From Geobacter sp. FeAm09 (GTDB taxonomy: Bacteria; Desulfobacterota; Desulfuromonadia; Geobacterales; Pseudopelobacteraceae): a stretch of DNA of 64,000 bases. Shown one piece after another: positions 18,527-25,941 of the stretch. The position numbers were made by a program, and so were the translations under genes. A model generated the notes under the pieces. It made no database searches, was not told the DNA's origin, and saw only the letters and a program-made list of their open reading frames with translations. Location of the stretch: the NCBI RefSeq assembly GCF_008330225.1, contig NZ_CP042466.1:1188501-1252500 (forward strand), written 5' to 3'. Numbering within the stretch: the stretch's first letter is position 1; each line of letters starts with the position of its first letter.

Positions 18527-19135
18527 ATGGAACAAAAAGGATTTTACCTGGATCAGACAAGGTGTGCTGCGTGCGACACGTGTTTGGTGGCCTGCAAGGG
18601 GTGGAACGGCATCAAGCCGGGCCCGGCATTCTGGCGGAAACGCATAGAAACGGAGGTCGGCGGCTACCCGAACCTCGTTATCTATCAACTGCCCATGAGC
18701 TGCAATCACTGTGCAAACCCGGCGTGCATCGCGGTGTGCCCCATGGGTACCATTTATAAGCGGGAAGAGGATGGCGTCGTCATTGTCAATCGCGATGGCT
18801 GCATCGGTTGCAAGGCTTGCCAGGCTGCATGCCCTTTTGGAGCGCCCCAGTTTGCCGACGACACCCAGGAACCTGCCAAGCAGTCGTCATGGCGGATTGA
18901 CCACCCGATGCAGAAGTGTACCGCCTGCTGGGACAGGACTGCAGCCAATAAAAAGCCCGCATGCGTTGCCAGCTGTCCTACAAGAGCCCTGGACTTCGAT
19001 ACCATCGACAACCTCAAGGCCACATACCCGAGTGCCACGACCAGTGCAGTCGGCTTGCCGAATACCAGCCACAATGCCGCCGGCACGGCCCTGGAAAAAG
19101 ATACGCTGCCCTCTATTTTGTTTAAGCGCAAGTAG
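18527..19135 (+). CDS. Four-cluster ferredoxin subunit (DmsB-like)
   Basis: A 202-residue electron-transfer subunit with sixteen Cys in four [4Fe-4S] sites: CAACDTCLVAC, CNHCANPACIAVCP, CIGCKACQAACPFG and CTACW...CVASCP. It follows the Mo subunit by 13 bases and would relay electrons to it. It lacks its own signal peptide, as usual for subunits that hitch-hike with a Tat-exported partner. No DmsC-type membrane anchor is encoded nearby, which fits electron delivery by the hexaheme cytochrome instead of directly from quinol. Confidence 0.92.
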   Translation: MEQKGFYLDQTRCAACDTCLVACKGWNGIKPGPAFWRKRIETEVGGYPNLVIYQLPMSCNHCANPACIAVCPMGTIYKREEDGVVIVNRDGCIGCKACQAACPFGAPQFADDTQEPAKQSSWRIDHPMQKCTACWDRTAANKKPACVASCPTRALDFDTIDNLKATYPSATTSAVGLPNTSHNAAGTALEKDTLPSILFKRK

Positions 19136-19168
19136 CCGGTTCTCGGACACTGCTCGGGTGCGCGAATT

Positions 19169-19203
19169 CAGGCAGGGGTGGCCAAGGGTGCCGCCCCTGC
19201 CTG
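19169..19203 (+). terminator. Hairpin between Fe-S subunit and chaperone genes
   Basis: Stem CAGGCAGGGG/CCCCTGCCTG with a 15-base loop and no T-run. It may lower expression of the downstream maturation genes relative to the enzyme subunits. Confidence 0.45.
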
Positions 19204-19277
19204 ATGGATGATCGGGCCGCAGCCTTTTAATGGCTCATAATAGCCAGATTGATGCGGCCAGCCAGAATGGGGGAGAC

Positions 19278-19961
19278 ATGTACCAGGAACAATTGAACTT
19301 TGAAGGATTCATGAGAGGACGTATTGCCATTTACTCGACGCTTTCGATGCTATTCGGCGAATTCATCACATATGACCGCATGGCACTTTTACATGAAATT
19401 GTCTGCAACTACCTACGCGTTATAGATATTCCAGAGGATCGGGATGAGCTCGCCTCTTCATCTGAAAAACTGGGATCGTGGCTTACTGTCAATAAAGATA
19501 GAAAGAATGACGAAGCGTTCAATCTTGATCTCGCGAGGGAGCATACGGCATTTTTTGCCTTGGGAAAATACAAGGTTCCGGATACCGCATCGGCTACCCT
19601 TTCCAATGACAGGCTGGTGAAACGTGAACAATGGGAAAAGTGCAGGAGATTTTATCAAAAATTCGGTTTTAAAATGAAAGATGGCTCAACAAAATACGAC
19701 GATTGTTTTGATGTGCAATGCTTATTTATGGAATCATTGATTGAGAAGACGCTATCAGATAAGGACGATCAAAATATTATGAAATTATTGAACGCTCAGG
19801 TCGAGTTTCTTGATGGACATGTACTTAACTGGATAGGCGTATTCGGTCGTAATCTTAAGAATAAGGCACAAGATGGAAGCATCTATCAAGCGATTGCCAT
19901 GATTCCGAAAGTGCTGGTCAAAATTGACCGGGAAAATATCTCGGAATTGATTGCGGCGTAA
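19278..19961 (+). CDS. TorD/DmsD-like Tat proofreading chaperone
   Basis: A 227-residue all-helical protein. It has the family features RIAIYSTLSMLFGEF near the N-terminus, then EHTAFFALGKYKVP (compare E(Y/H)xxLFxGPxxxxxPP) and the C-terminal helix FLDGHVLNWIGVFGRNL (compare FxxxHLxxWxxxF). Such chaperones bind the Tat signal of the Mo enzyme and help cofactor loading. ATG 19278 is preferred over 19230 because GGGGGAG precedes it. Its base composition is more A+T-rich than its neighbours. Confidence 0.8.
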   Translation: MYQEQLNFEGFMRGRIAIYSTLSMLFGEFITYDRMALLHEIVCNYLRVIDIPEDRDELASSSEKLGSWLTVNKDRKNDEAFNLDLAREHTAFFALGKYKVPDTASATLSNDRLVKREQWEKCRRFYQKFGFKMKDGSTKYDDCFDVQCLFMESLIEKTLSDKDDQNIMKLLNAQVEFLDGHVLNWIGVFGRNLKNKAQDGSIYQAIAMIPKVLVKIDRENISELIAA

Positions 19962-20070
19962 TCGCGCGTGCGGCACGAACGGTCAACCGGCGGTCACAAC
20001 GTGGCGTCAGGCCTCGGATCATACCGTGCCGGATTTGATGAGTGCCATTACCCAAGGAGCCAGACACCCT

Positions 20071-21381
20071 ATGGTTACGGATATCTCCAGAGCTACGCTG
20101 GGATTGATACAAGGCAGAAGATTCAAGCAGGATGCTGCCAGATACGTTGACTCCTATGAAAAATTCATGGCACGCGTCGTTGAGTTGGGAATAGGCGTGG
20201 ACGAGGAGCCTCCCACGAGCGGCCGCAACGAATACCGGCTCTCCGCCACGGAGGTGCACAAAGGGATCGGGGGAAAAAATTGGTACTACGGCACCGTGTC
20301 CCCTGCCTGCATCGATTGCCGGACGGGCGCGTGCTCTAAGACGGTCTTTCACACCCTAGCCTGCAACCGGGACTGTTTTTTCTGTGCGAACAGGAACCAG
20401 GCGGAGTACGGCCACTTCACCAAGAGTGTCAACGATGCCGAAAAAGAGCTGGAGCAAGCTGATTCCGGTTCGGGCTACACGTCACTGGCCCTTACCGGCG
20501 GTGAGCCCCTGCTGTTCCCGGAAAAGGCGCTCTCCTTTTTCCAATTTGCCGCCGAAAGATATCCGGGCGCCCATAAACGCCTCTACACCAACGGCGACCT
20601 CCTCACCGACGAACGTGCCGCGCAACTTGCAGAGGCGGGGTTGAACGAAATCCGCATCAGCGTCAAGATCGACGCTGGCGGGGAAGCAGCCATGGCCTCA
20701 ACCCTGGAAAAACTCTCCCTGGCAAAACGCCACATACCTTCTGTGCTGGTGGAGATGCCCGTCATCCCCGGTACGGTGGAGACCATGAAAAGGCTTTTTC
20801 TCAGCCTGGAGGACCGCGGCATAGACGGCATCAACATCCTGGAGTTCCTCTACCCCTGGACCAACGGGGCCGATTACGCGGCACAAGGCCACAAGCTGAA
20901 GAAAAAACCGTACCGCGTTCTGTATTCCTACAATTACGCGGGCGGCCTCCCCATTGCGGGAAGCGAAGATGCCTGCTTCGAACTCCTCGAATTTGCCGCC
21001 GCAAAGAGGCTGAAGCTGAATGTGCATTACTGCTCATTGGAAAATAAGCTCACCGCACAGATATACCATCAGAATGCGACCGCCAGGCTCATGCCGCACG
21101 AAGTGCTGTCGGACAAGGATTTCTTTATAAAAATAGCCCGGGCCTACAACACAAATGCCAAAAAAGTAAAAAAGTATCTCGACAAGGTGGCTCCCGGTTC
21201 CTATCAGCTCGCCGGCGATTACCTGGAATTTCACCCGCGGCACATTTCCGGGCTTACGGGAATCGACGAGATTGCCCTTACCTGCAATGTCGTGGAACGG
21301 ACAAACAACGGTTCCCAAATGAGGGAGATAAAGATAGATCTGGTCACCCCGGCTACCTTTGACTATGCCAGCGACATTTAG
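20071..21381 (+). CDS. Radical SAM protein in the Mo-oxidoreductase locus
   Basis: A protein of about 436 residues with the radical SAM cluster motif CNRDCFFC (CxxxCxxC), preceded by CIDCRTGACSKTVFHTLACN. ALTGGEPLLF matches the SAM-binding GGE motif. The region resembles activase- or PqqE-like radical SAM enzymes with extra N-terminal Cys. ATG 20071 has AAGGAG upstream; a longer form from 20038 is possible. It overlaps nothing and is followed by a ferredoxin gene that may donate electrons. A role in maturing the Mo enzyme or its cofactor is inferred from location only. Confidence 0.75.
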   Translation: MVTDISRATLGLIQGRRFKQDAARYVDSYEKFMARVVELGIGVDEEPPTSGRNEYRLSATEVHKGIGGKNWYYGTVSPACIDCRTGACSKTVFHTLACNRDCFFCANRNQAEYGHFTKSVNDAEKELEQADSGSGYTSLALTGGEPLLFPEKALSFFQFAAERYPGAHKRLYTNGDLLTDERAAQLAEAGLNEIRISVKIDAGGEAAMASTLEKLSLAKRHIPSVLVEMPVIPGTVETMKRLFLSLEDRGIDGINILEFLYPWTNGADYAAQGHKLKKKPYRVLYSYNYAGGLPIAGSEDACFELLEFAAAKRLKLNVHYCSLENKLTAQIYHQNATARLMPHEVLSDKDFFIKIARAYNTNAKKVKKYLDKVAPGSYQLAGDYLEFHPRHISGLTGIDEIALTCNVVERTNNGSQMREIKIDLVTPATFDYASDI

Positions 21382-21440
21382 GGCTGACCATTCATCTGGA
21401 ATTGCCTGATGTTTTGCAGGCAACGGCAAAGGCACCACAC

Positions 21441-22478
21441 ATGGCATTATATTCAAATATTGTCGGGGAGTTGCTCGGCCGGCTTTCGGAGTATTTCGTT
21501 ATAAACAGCTCCAGGTGCGTGCGGGTGCGCCATAAAGCCGCCCAATGCTCGGCATGCATGGACGTCTGTTCGGCAGATGCCATCACGATCACCGCTGCCG
21601 GAGGCCGTGTGCTTGTGGACTGGTCGCGGTGTTCCGACTGCGGCAAATGCCATGCTGCCTGCGGAAATGGCGTGTTTTCCCTGCGCAAGGCAGTAAGGGA
21701 CCAACTGTTCGCGTCCGCTGCCGCTCAAATTGGCCGACATGACAAGGTAGTACTGTCTTGCCGGCAATCGCCTCATGCACAACATGCCGCATATTCGGCA
21801 GTCACTCTTGCCTGTTTTAACCGGATGATTCTGGTGCGGCTGGTTGCAATGGGAGCTAAGAACATAGTTCTGCTCAAGGGGGAGTGCAGCACATGTGGTA
21901 CGCCGTGCGAGGATATCATTTGCAAAGAAATAGATACGGTCGTGAGCATAGTGAGCCTTGGCGCCAGGGAGACGTCCATCAGCCTGGCGGACACCTTCGA
22001 AGCTCCTCGCGAACGAAATGACGCCATCGGCAGGAACAGCAAGCAGGAAAATGGCAAACCGGCATCACGGAGAGAGTTTTTCGGCCTCATCAAAAACAGG
22101 GCACTGGCATCGATAGGCAGCGGCATCCATTACTTCACAGAAAGCAGTGTCGATAACAACAAAGACATACTCGATGCCGGCAATAGCAATGTCTCAAGAG
22201 AAGCGTACCTCTACGACTTGAAAACAATCGGCGGAGAAACGTTGCTCGGTAAAATGGTCACCGAAGGCTTGGTCAACGTCGTTGCCATTGACAGGGAAAA
22301 GTGCCGTTTATGCGGGATTTGCTCAAGGATGTGCCCGAATTGCGCTTTTACCCTGGATTATGAAACGGTTAAAGGGCGGGAAAAGGCTACGGATATTCAC
22401 ATGAACAACATCCTGTGCACCGGCTGCGGGCTCTGCCGTATCTCATGTCCGAGCAAGGCGATTACCGTCCGCCCCTAG
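21441..22478 (+). CDS. Multi-cluster ferredoxin-like protein
   Basis: A 345-residue protein with two ferredoxin modules. The N-terminal one has CSACMDVCSADAI and CSDCGKCHAAC; the C-terminal one has CRLCGICSRMCPNCAF and CTGCGLCRISCP. Between them is a region with CSTCGTPCEDIIC and the string SRREFFGLIK. It may hold four or more [4Fe-4S] clusters. It follows the radical SAM gene, so it may be its reductant or an electron carrier for the enzyme. Related proteins accompany NapF- or DmsB-type systems, but exact family assignment is not possible here. Confidence 0.7.
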   Translation: MALYSNIVGELLGRLSEYFVINSSRCVRVRHKAAQCSACMDVCSADAITITAAGGRVLVDWSRCSDCGKCHAACGNGVFSLRKAVRDQLFASAAAQIGRHDKVVLSCRQSPHAQHAAYSAVTLACFNRMILVRLVAMGAKNIVLLKGECSTCGTPCEDIICKEIDTVVSIVSLGARETSISLADTFEAPRERNDAIGRNSKQENGKPASRREFFGLIKNRALASIGSGIHYFTESSVDNNKDILDAGNSNVSREAYLYDLKTIGGETLLGKMVTEGLVNVVAIDREKCRLCGICSRMCPNCAFTLDYETVKGREKATDIHMNNILCTGCGLCRISCPSKAITVRP

Positions 22479-22542
22479 CGGCGGGCACCTGGGAACAAGA
22501 ACGTTTGCGGCTGGGCAACATCAAAACGTATGGAGGCATCAA

Positions 22543-22881
22543 ATGCTGAATATGGTTAACAAGATCAGGATCTATCGGATAATGGTAGCGGCAATGGTGA
22601 TTGTTGGGCTGGCATTGCCCGGATGCCATCGAAAACGGCCTGAAAAGAAAGCCCCGGCGCCGGCTGTATTGAAGGCGCAATATGATCAGTTGTTCCAGGT
22701 AAATGGGGATGGGTCCGTATCGGCAAAATTATCTTTGAACATCAACGGCGCTCTCGCCGCGCCCGGTACCAAATTCATACGCGGCGTGCAATTCTCGGGC
22801 GTGGACATTACGCAGTATATCGGTCATGACATTGATGTGCAGGAAGAGGATGGAGGGTTCAAGATAATAAAATTTTATTAG
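22543..22881 (+). CDS. Small lipoprotein of unknown function
   Basis: A 112-residue protein with a signal peptide ending in lipobox LPGC (Cys about residue 28). A Lys/Pro linker and a short folded region follow (GDGSVSAKLSLNINGALAAPG). ATGGAGGC precedes the start. It lies at the end of the Mo-oxidoreductase locus and may belong to it. Confidence 0.6.
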   Translation: MLNMVNKIRIYRIMVAAMVIVGLALPGCHRKRPEKKAPAPAVLKAQYDQLFQVNGDGSVSAKLSLNINGALAAPGTKFIRGVQFSGVDITQYIGHDIDVQEEDGGFKIIKFY

Positions 22882-22935
22882 ATGGGATCATAATTCATTC
22901 ACGCGATAGTACGGATAGAGGACGTGGCAAGTTGT

Positions 22936-23364
22936 ATGGATAATGGGGATTACAGGCAATTTGACCATCAGTTCGAGATTATGCGCAATGATCCCATTGC
23001 GCATAACACTGGCAGACCGGCCGATGACAGCCGTTATCGAAATATTATCAGGCAACTGGATGAGATGTTTGAGCAACTCCTGTACCAGCCAGACAAAGAC
23101 CTTGCGGCAGACTTTGATCAACTGCTGGAAACCATGATGGAACACGTTGGCAACGAGAACGGCTGCATGAGGATGGTTCGCTTTCCCCAAGCCGTACAAC
23201 ACTGCCTCCACCACCAGTTTATCTGTAGTAAAACGGCCGAACTGCGGCACCGGTTCGGCAAGCATAGGGAGGCGCTGCCTGAGGAGTTGGGCTACCTGCG
23301 CCTGCTTTGGCTGGTGCATATCCAGTTGTATGACCAACCCTTTGAAACGTTTCTCGCCTCCTGA
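22936..23364 (+). CDS. Degenerate hemerythrin-like protein (copy B)
   Basis: A 142-residue protein with the same length and ligand numbering as the copy at 54534. H70, E74, H89, H93, H128 and D133 match the bacteriohemerythrin HxxxE, HxxxH and HxxxxD set with the canonical 15-residue step from E74 to H89. The first ligand His is Tyr (Y34 in DSRYRNII). Six of seven ligands are therefore present. A di-iron site with a Tyr ligand, as in purple-acid-type or oxidase centres, is conceivable. A GTG start at 22924 is an alternative. A small Cys-rich gene, tatA and an orphan sigma-54 activator follow. Confidence 0.65.
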   Translation: MDNGDYRQFDHQFEIMRNDPIAHNTGRPADDSRYRNIIRQLDEMFEQLLYQPDKDLAADFDQLLETMMEHVGNENGCMRMVRFPQAVQHCLHHQFICSKTAELRHRFGKHREALPEELGYLRLLWLVHIQLYDQPFETFLAS

Positions 23365-23388
23365 GTTGGGACTGACGGGTGCACAACC

Positions 23389-23592
23389 ATGAAGACTGAT
23401 ACGAACTGCCCAGATGGTGCAAACCGGGATTTGATCCGGCCGGACATGTGCTGTTTTGTGGAAACTCCTTTTCCCGAGTGTTACTGCTACACCATATCAA
23501 GCAGAGTCATTTATAACATAGTCGCTTTTTGCGGAAATGATTTCGAGTTGTGCCCTGTTTATCGGCGAAGGGTCGAAAAAGACATGCCATAG
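23389..23592 (+). CDS. Small ECYC Cys-rich protein (copy B)
   Basis: A 67-residue protein with no known domain. It shares with two other genes in this window the pattern CxF-x3-PFxECYC, then about 16 residues to the next Cys, then CP(V/I)Y followed by Arg/Gln residues. Here: MCCFVETPFPECYC, FCGNDFELCPVYRRR. Four or five invariant Cys suggest an Fe-S or zinc site. It lies 24 bases after a hemerythrin-like gene, as does copy C1 (54973). Function unknown. Confidence 0.6.
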   Translation: MKTDTNCPDGANRDLIRPDMCCFVETPFPECYCYTISSRVIYNIVAFCGNDFELCPVYRRRVEKDMP

Positions 23593-23626
23593 GAGTGAAC
23601 AGGCGCGTACGAAAGGAGGTAATTAC

Positions 23627-23818
23627 ATGTTTGGTTTTGGTACCCCCGAATTGCTCGTGATAGGGGCAATTGTCATGTTGGTATTCGGCGCAGGAAAATT
23701 ACCCGAAATCGGCAGCTCATTCGGCAAGGCAATCGGTAATTTCAAAAAGGCCGTCGATGATAAGGACCAAATAGAGTTTAGCCCCAAAGATGGCGGCAAA
23801 TCGGGCGATGAAGCCTGA
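23627..23818 (+). CDS. tatA: Twin-arginine translocase subunit TatA/TatE
   Basis: A 63-residue TatA-type protein. It has the short N-terminal helix FGTPELLVIGAIVMLVFGAGKLPE, the conserved FG(A/P)GKLPEIG hinge and the amphipathic helix SSFGKAIGNFKKAV. AAAGGAGGT lies 6 bases before the ATG. It forms the translocation pore for folded proteins. The nearest Tat substrate is the molybdopterin oxidoreductase at 15455. Confidence 0.92.
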   Translation: MFGFGTPELLVIGAIVMLVFGAGKLPEIGSSFGKAIGNFKKAVDDKDQIEFSPKDGGKSGDEA

Positions 23819-23854
23819 TGGCGATGCGCCTTGAAAAGGAGGTCTGAACGACTG

Positions 23855-24865
23855 GTGTTTATGGAGATTTGTAAAAAAGCCGACTCACCGCCAATGGTAC
23901 ACAGTGTCTCGATGCAGAGTACTCTTGAGATTGTCTCGCGCATAGCCAAGGGCGACTCCACGGTCCTCATTACCGGGGAGAGCGGCGTCGGCAAGGAACT
24001 CATGGCGCGCGCCATCCACGACCAGTCCGTCCGGGCCACCAGACCTTTCGTTGCCGTGAACTGCGGTGCGCTCACGGAGACCCTCCTGGAGAGCGAGCTG
24101 TTCGGCCACGCCAAGGGTTCCTTTACCGGCGCGGACAAAGACCGCCCGGGGCTGTTCGAGGCGGCCATCGGCGGGATCCTGTTCCTGGACGAGATCGGCG
24201 AGGTGCCCCCCGGGATGCAGGTCAAGCTGCTGCGCGCCCTGCAGGAACGCGAGGTGCGAAGGGTGGGGGAGAACCGATTCCGTCCCACCGACGTACGGAT
24301 CGTAGCGGCCACCAACCGCAACCTGACGGACGAAATCGCCGCCGGCCGCTTCCGTCAGGATCTGTATTACCGCCTGCGGGTGATCGAGTTGCACGTACCC
24401 CCCCTGCGGGAACGTCACGAGGACATCCTGCCCTTGGCCATGTTGTTTCTCAACAAATTGGCCGGTAATCGAGAATGCCCCATAACGGGATTTACCCAGG
24501 ATGCTCTCGACCTCCTTCTCCGTTACAACTGGCCGGGCAATGTGCGCGAGTTGCAGAGCGCGGTCGAACATGCCGTCACCATGTGTCGGGATGGCCTGAT
24601 CGATTACAGTGATTTGCCGGGAGAATTGCGCGCCATGTTGCTCAAGCCGGCGCCTGTGGTAGTGGACGATATCCGCCCCCTTGAGGAGGTCGAACGTGAC
24701 TATATCCAGGGGGTTCTTCTCGCGGTTGGCGGCAACAAGGTCCTGGCTGCGAAAAAATTGAATATCGGAATAGCCACACTTTACCGGAAGATAAGGAGAA
24801 ATAATCACCACGCTTTTTGTCAAAGTGAGGTCAAATGCCTTGAGCCAGCAAATAAAATTTCCTGA
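23855..24865 (+). CDS. Orphan sigma-54 enhancer-binding ATPase (PspF-like), copy B
   Basis: About 336 residues, beginning at GTG 23855 (ATG 23861 is equally possible) after AAAAGGAGGT. It has a AAA+ domain with [14 protein letters not shown] and LFLDEIGE, then [10 protein letters not shown] and the HTH helix [14 protein letters not shown], with no N-terminal sensor domain. It is nearly colinear with the activator at 2814. The two diverge after LYRKI: this one ends in a 20-residue tail whose stop codon lies inside the duplicated segment that starts at 24857, so the 3' end was probably altered by the recombination there. Confidence 0.85.
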   Translation: MFMEICKKADSPPMVHSVSMQSTLEIVSRIAKGDSTVLITGESGVGKELMARAIHDQSVRATRPFVAVNCGALTETLLESELFGHAKGSFTGADKDRPGLFEAAIGGILFLDEIGEVPPGMQVKLLRALQEREVRRVGENRFRPTDVRIVAATNRNLTDEIAAGRFRQDLYYRLRVIELHVPPLRERHEDILPLAMLFLNKLAGNRECPITGFTQDALDLLLRYNWPGNVRELQSAVEHAVTMCRDGLIDYSDLPGELRAMLLKPAPVVVDDIRPLEEVERDYIQGVLLAVGGNKVLAAKKLNIGIATLYRKIRRNNHHAFCQSEVKCLEPANKIS

Positions 24866-24896
24866 TTAGCAGAAGGTAGACGCTAATCAGGTTTTT
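24861..24896 (+). terminator. Rho-independent terminator after the activator gene
   Basis: Stem CCTGATTAGC (24861-24870) with GCTAATCAGG (24882-24891), then TTTTT. The activator stop codon lies within its left arm. A nearly identical hairpin occurs at 25616-25646. Confidence 0.8.
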
Positions 24897-24938
24897 GAAT
24901 GACCGGATCGGCAGAGGATGCGGCCGGATGTGACAAAT

Positions 24939-24982
24939 CTAAAGCCCTGCGGGCATAGCGCCTGCGGGGCTTTAGTATTTTT
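24939..24982. terminator. Second strong hairpin terminator
   Basis: Stem CTAAAGCCC.. (24939-24954) pairs with ..GGGCTTTAG (24960-24975) with few mismatches and is followed by a T stretch. It is repeated in the second copy upstream of cas3. Confidence 0.65.
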
Positions 24983-25128
24983 ATCGGAATATCGCTAATA
25001 TCAGCATGTTCCCTGAGATTGTTTTTGTCTATTGGGCACGAAGGAATCGGAAGAAATTTAATGCTTGCATAATGGGTGGTATGGAGCAATTATGTGGCAT
25101 AACCTATTGAAATATGGTGTTAATATTT

Positions 25129-25275
25129 TTAACACTTTTGCGATGTATCATTTTGATGCAAAGAGGTGGAAGGACACAATGTCGCCCCAAGAGTTCCGAG
25201 GGAGTCCCTCTTCTGCTTGTTGCCGACGTAATACACTGCATAATAGATTTTGCCGCGTCTGATGAGTCCTGCCAT
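25129..25275 (-). pseudogene. Tyrosine integrase N-terminal remnant
   Basis: Reading from 25275 the peptide starts MAGLIRRGKIYYAVYYVGNK and matches the first 20-30 residues of the intact integrase at 62403-63656 (MASLKKRGKTYYAQYYVNGK). GGAGGTAAC precedes the ATG. After SLGT the sequence runs into the cas3-upstream duplicate and soon stops. It is therefore the stump of a second integrase, deleted beyond about codon 28. Confidence 0.75.
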
Positions 25276-25311
25276 TTGTTACCTCCGATGGCAGATCCCC
25301 TTAAAATTTTG

Positions 25312-25333
25312 GTGTACAGCTTGGTGTACAATG
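25312..25333. promoter_or_regulatory. Arm-type integrase sites beside the integrase remnant
   Basis: Two direct TTGGTGTACA copies are spaced 12 bases apart in the same position, relative to the tRNA fragment and the integrase start, as the TAGGGTACAA pairs at 25541 and 63696. They are probably binding sites of the lost integrase. Confidence 0.5.
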
Positions 25334-25377
25334 GCAATAAAAAAGGGACCTGCAGAGTCTGCAAGTCCCTAAAATTA

Positions 25378-25424
25378 TTTGGTTGCGGGGACAGGATTTG
25401 AACCTGTGACCTTCGGGTTATGAG
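25378..25424. mobile_element. attL: 3' end of tRNA-fMet duplicated at island left edge
   Basis: 47 bases identical to 63764-63810, covering the CCA end, acceptor strand, T arm, variable loop and anticodon arm of the initiator tRNA on the minus strand. The identity ends in the anticodon stem, so this copy is not a functional tRNA. It marks the left boundary of the island. Confidence 0.9.
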
Positions 25425-25540
25425 GGGCCACAAACGTCAAATTTATCCGCAACAAAAACAACATCTTGCTGTTATTTCGATGTGTTATCTAAAAGGCATA
25501 CTATCCCATATTTGCCATATTTGCCATATTTTTTGTTTCG

Positions 25541-25562
25541 TAGGGTACAAATTAGGGTACAA
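25541..25562. promoter_or_regulatory. Arm-type integrase sites, left end
   Basis: TAGGGTACAAATTAGGGTAC: two direct TAGGGTACAA copies spaced 12 bases apart. The right end has the same pair at 63696-63717 (one base different in the spacer). Confidence 0.6.
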
Positions 25563-25611
25563 CTTTTTATGGAATTCGAATTCACTTTGTGCGGTCATAA
25601 GCTGTAAATAT

Positions 25612-25938
25612 ATTTCCTGATTAGCAGAAGATAGACGCTAATCAAGTTTTTGAATGATCGGATCGACAGAGGATGCGGCAGGATGTGAAGTTATTGGCGA
25701 AATCTAAAGCCTCGCGGGCATAGCGCCTGCGGGGCTTTAGTATTTTTATCGGAATATCGCTAATATCACCATGTTTCCTGAGGTTGTTTTTACACATTGG
25801 ACGAGAAGAAATCGGAAGAAATTTAATGCTTGCATAATGGGTGATATGGAGCAATTATGCTGCATAACATATTGAAATAATGTGTTAATATTTTTAACAC
25901 TACTGTTGGAATGTATCGTTTTGAGACAATGAGGTGGA
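25612..25938. repeat. Direct repeat, copy 2 (promoter region of the cas operon)
   Basis: The intact version of the segment seen at 24857-25170. It ends at the ribosome site of cas3. It holds two hairpins and an A+T-rich stretch likely to contain the cas promoter. Confidence 0.8.
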
Positions 25939-25941
25939 TGT

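Larger units (their letters stand above)
24857..25170. repeat. Direct repeat, copy 1 (cas3 upstream region duplicate)
   Basis: About 310 bases highly similar to 25612-25938, including both hairpins, the ATTTAATGCTTGCATAATGG-like stretch and the site GAGGTGGA that precedes the cas3 start in copy 2. After GAGGTGGA the copies part. Copy 1 runs into the reverse of an integrase gene start instead of cas3. Confidence 0.8.
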
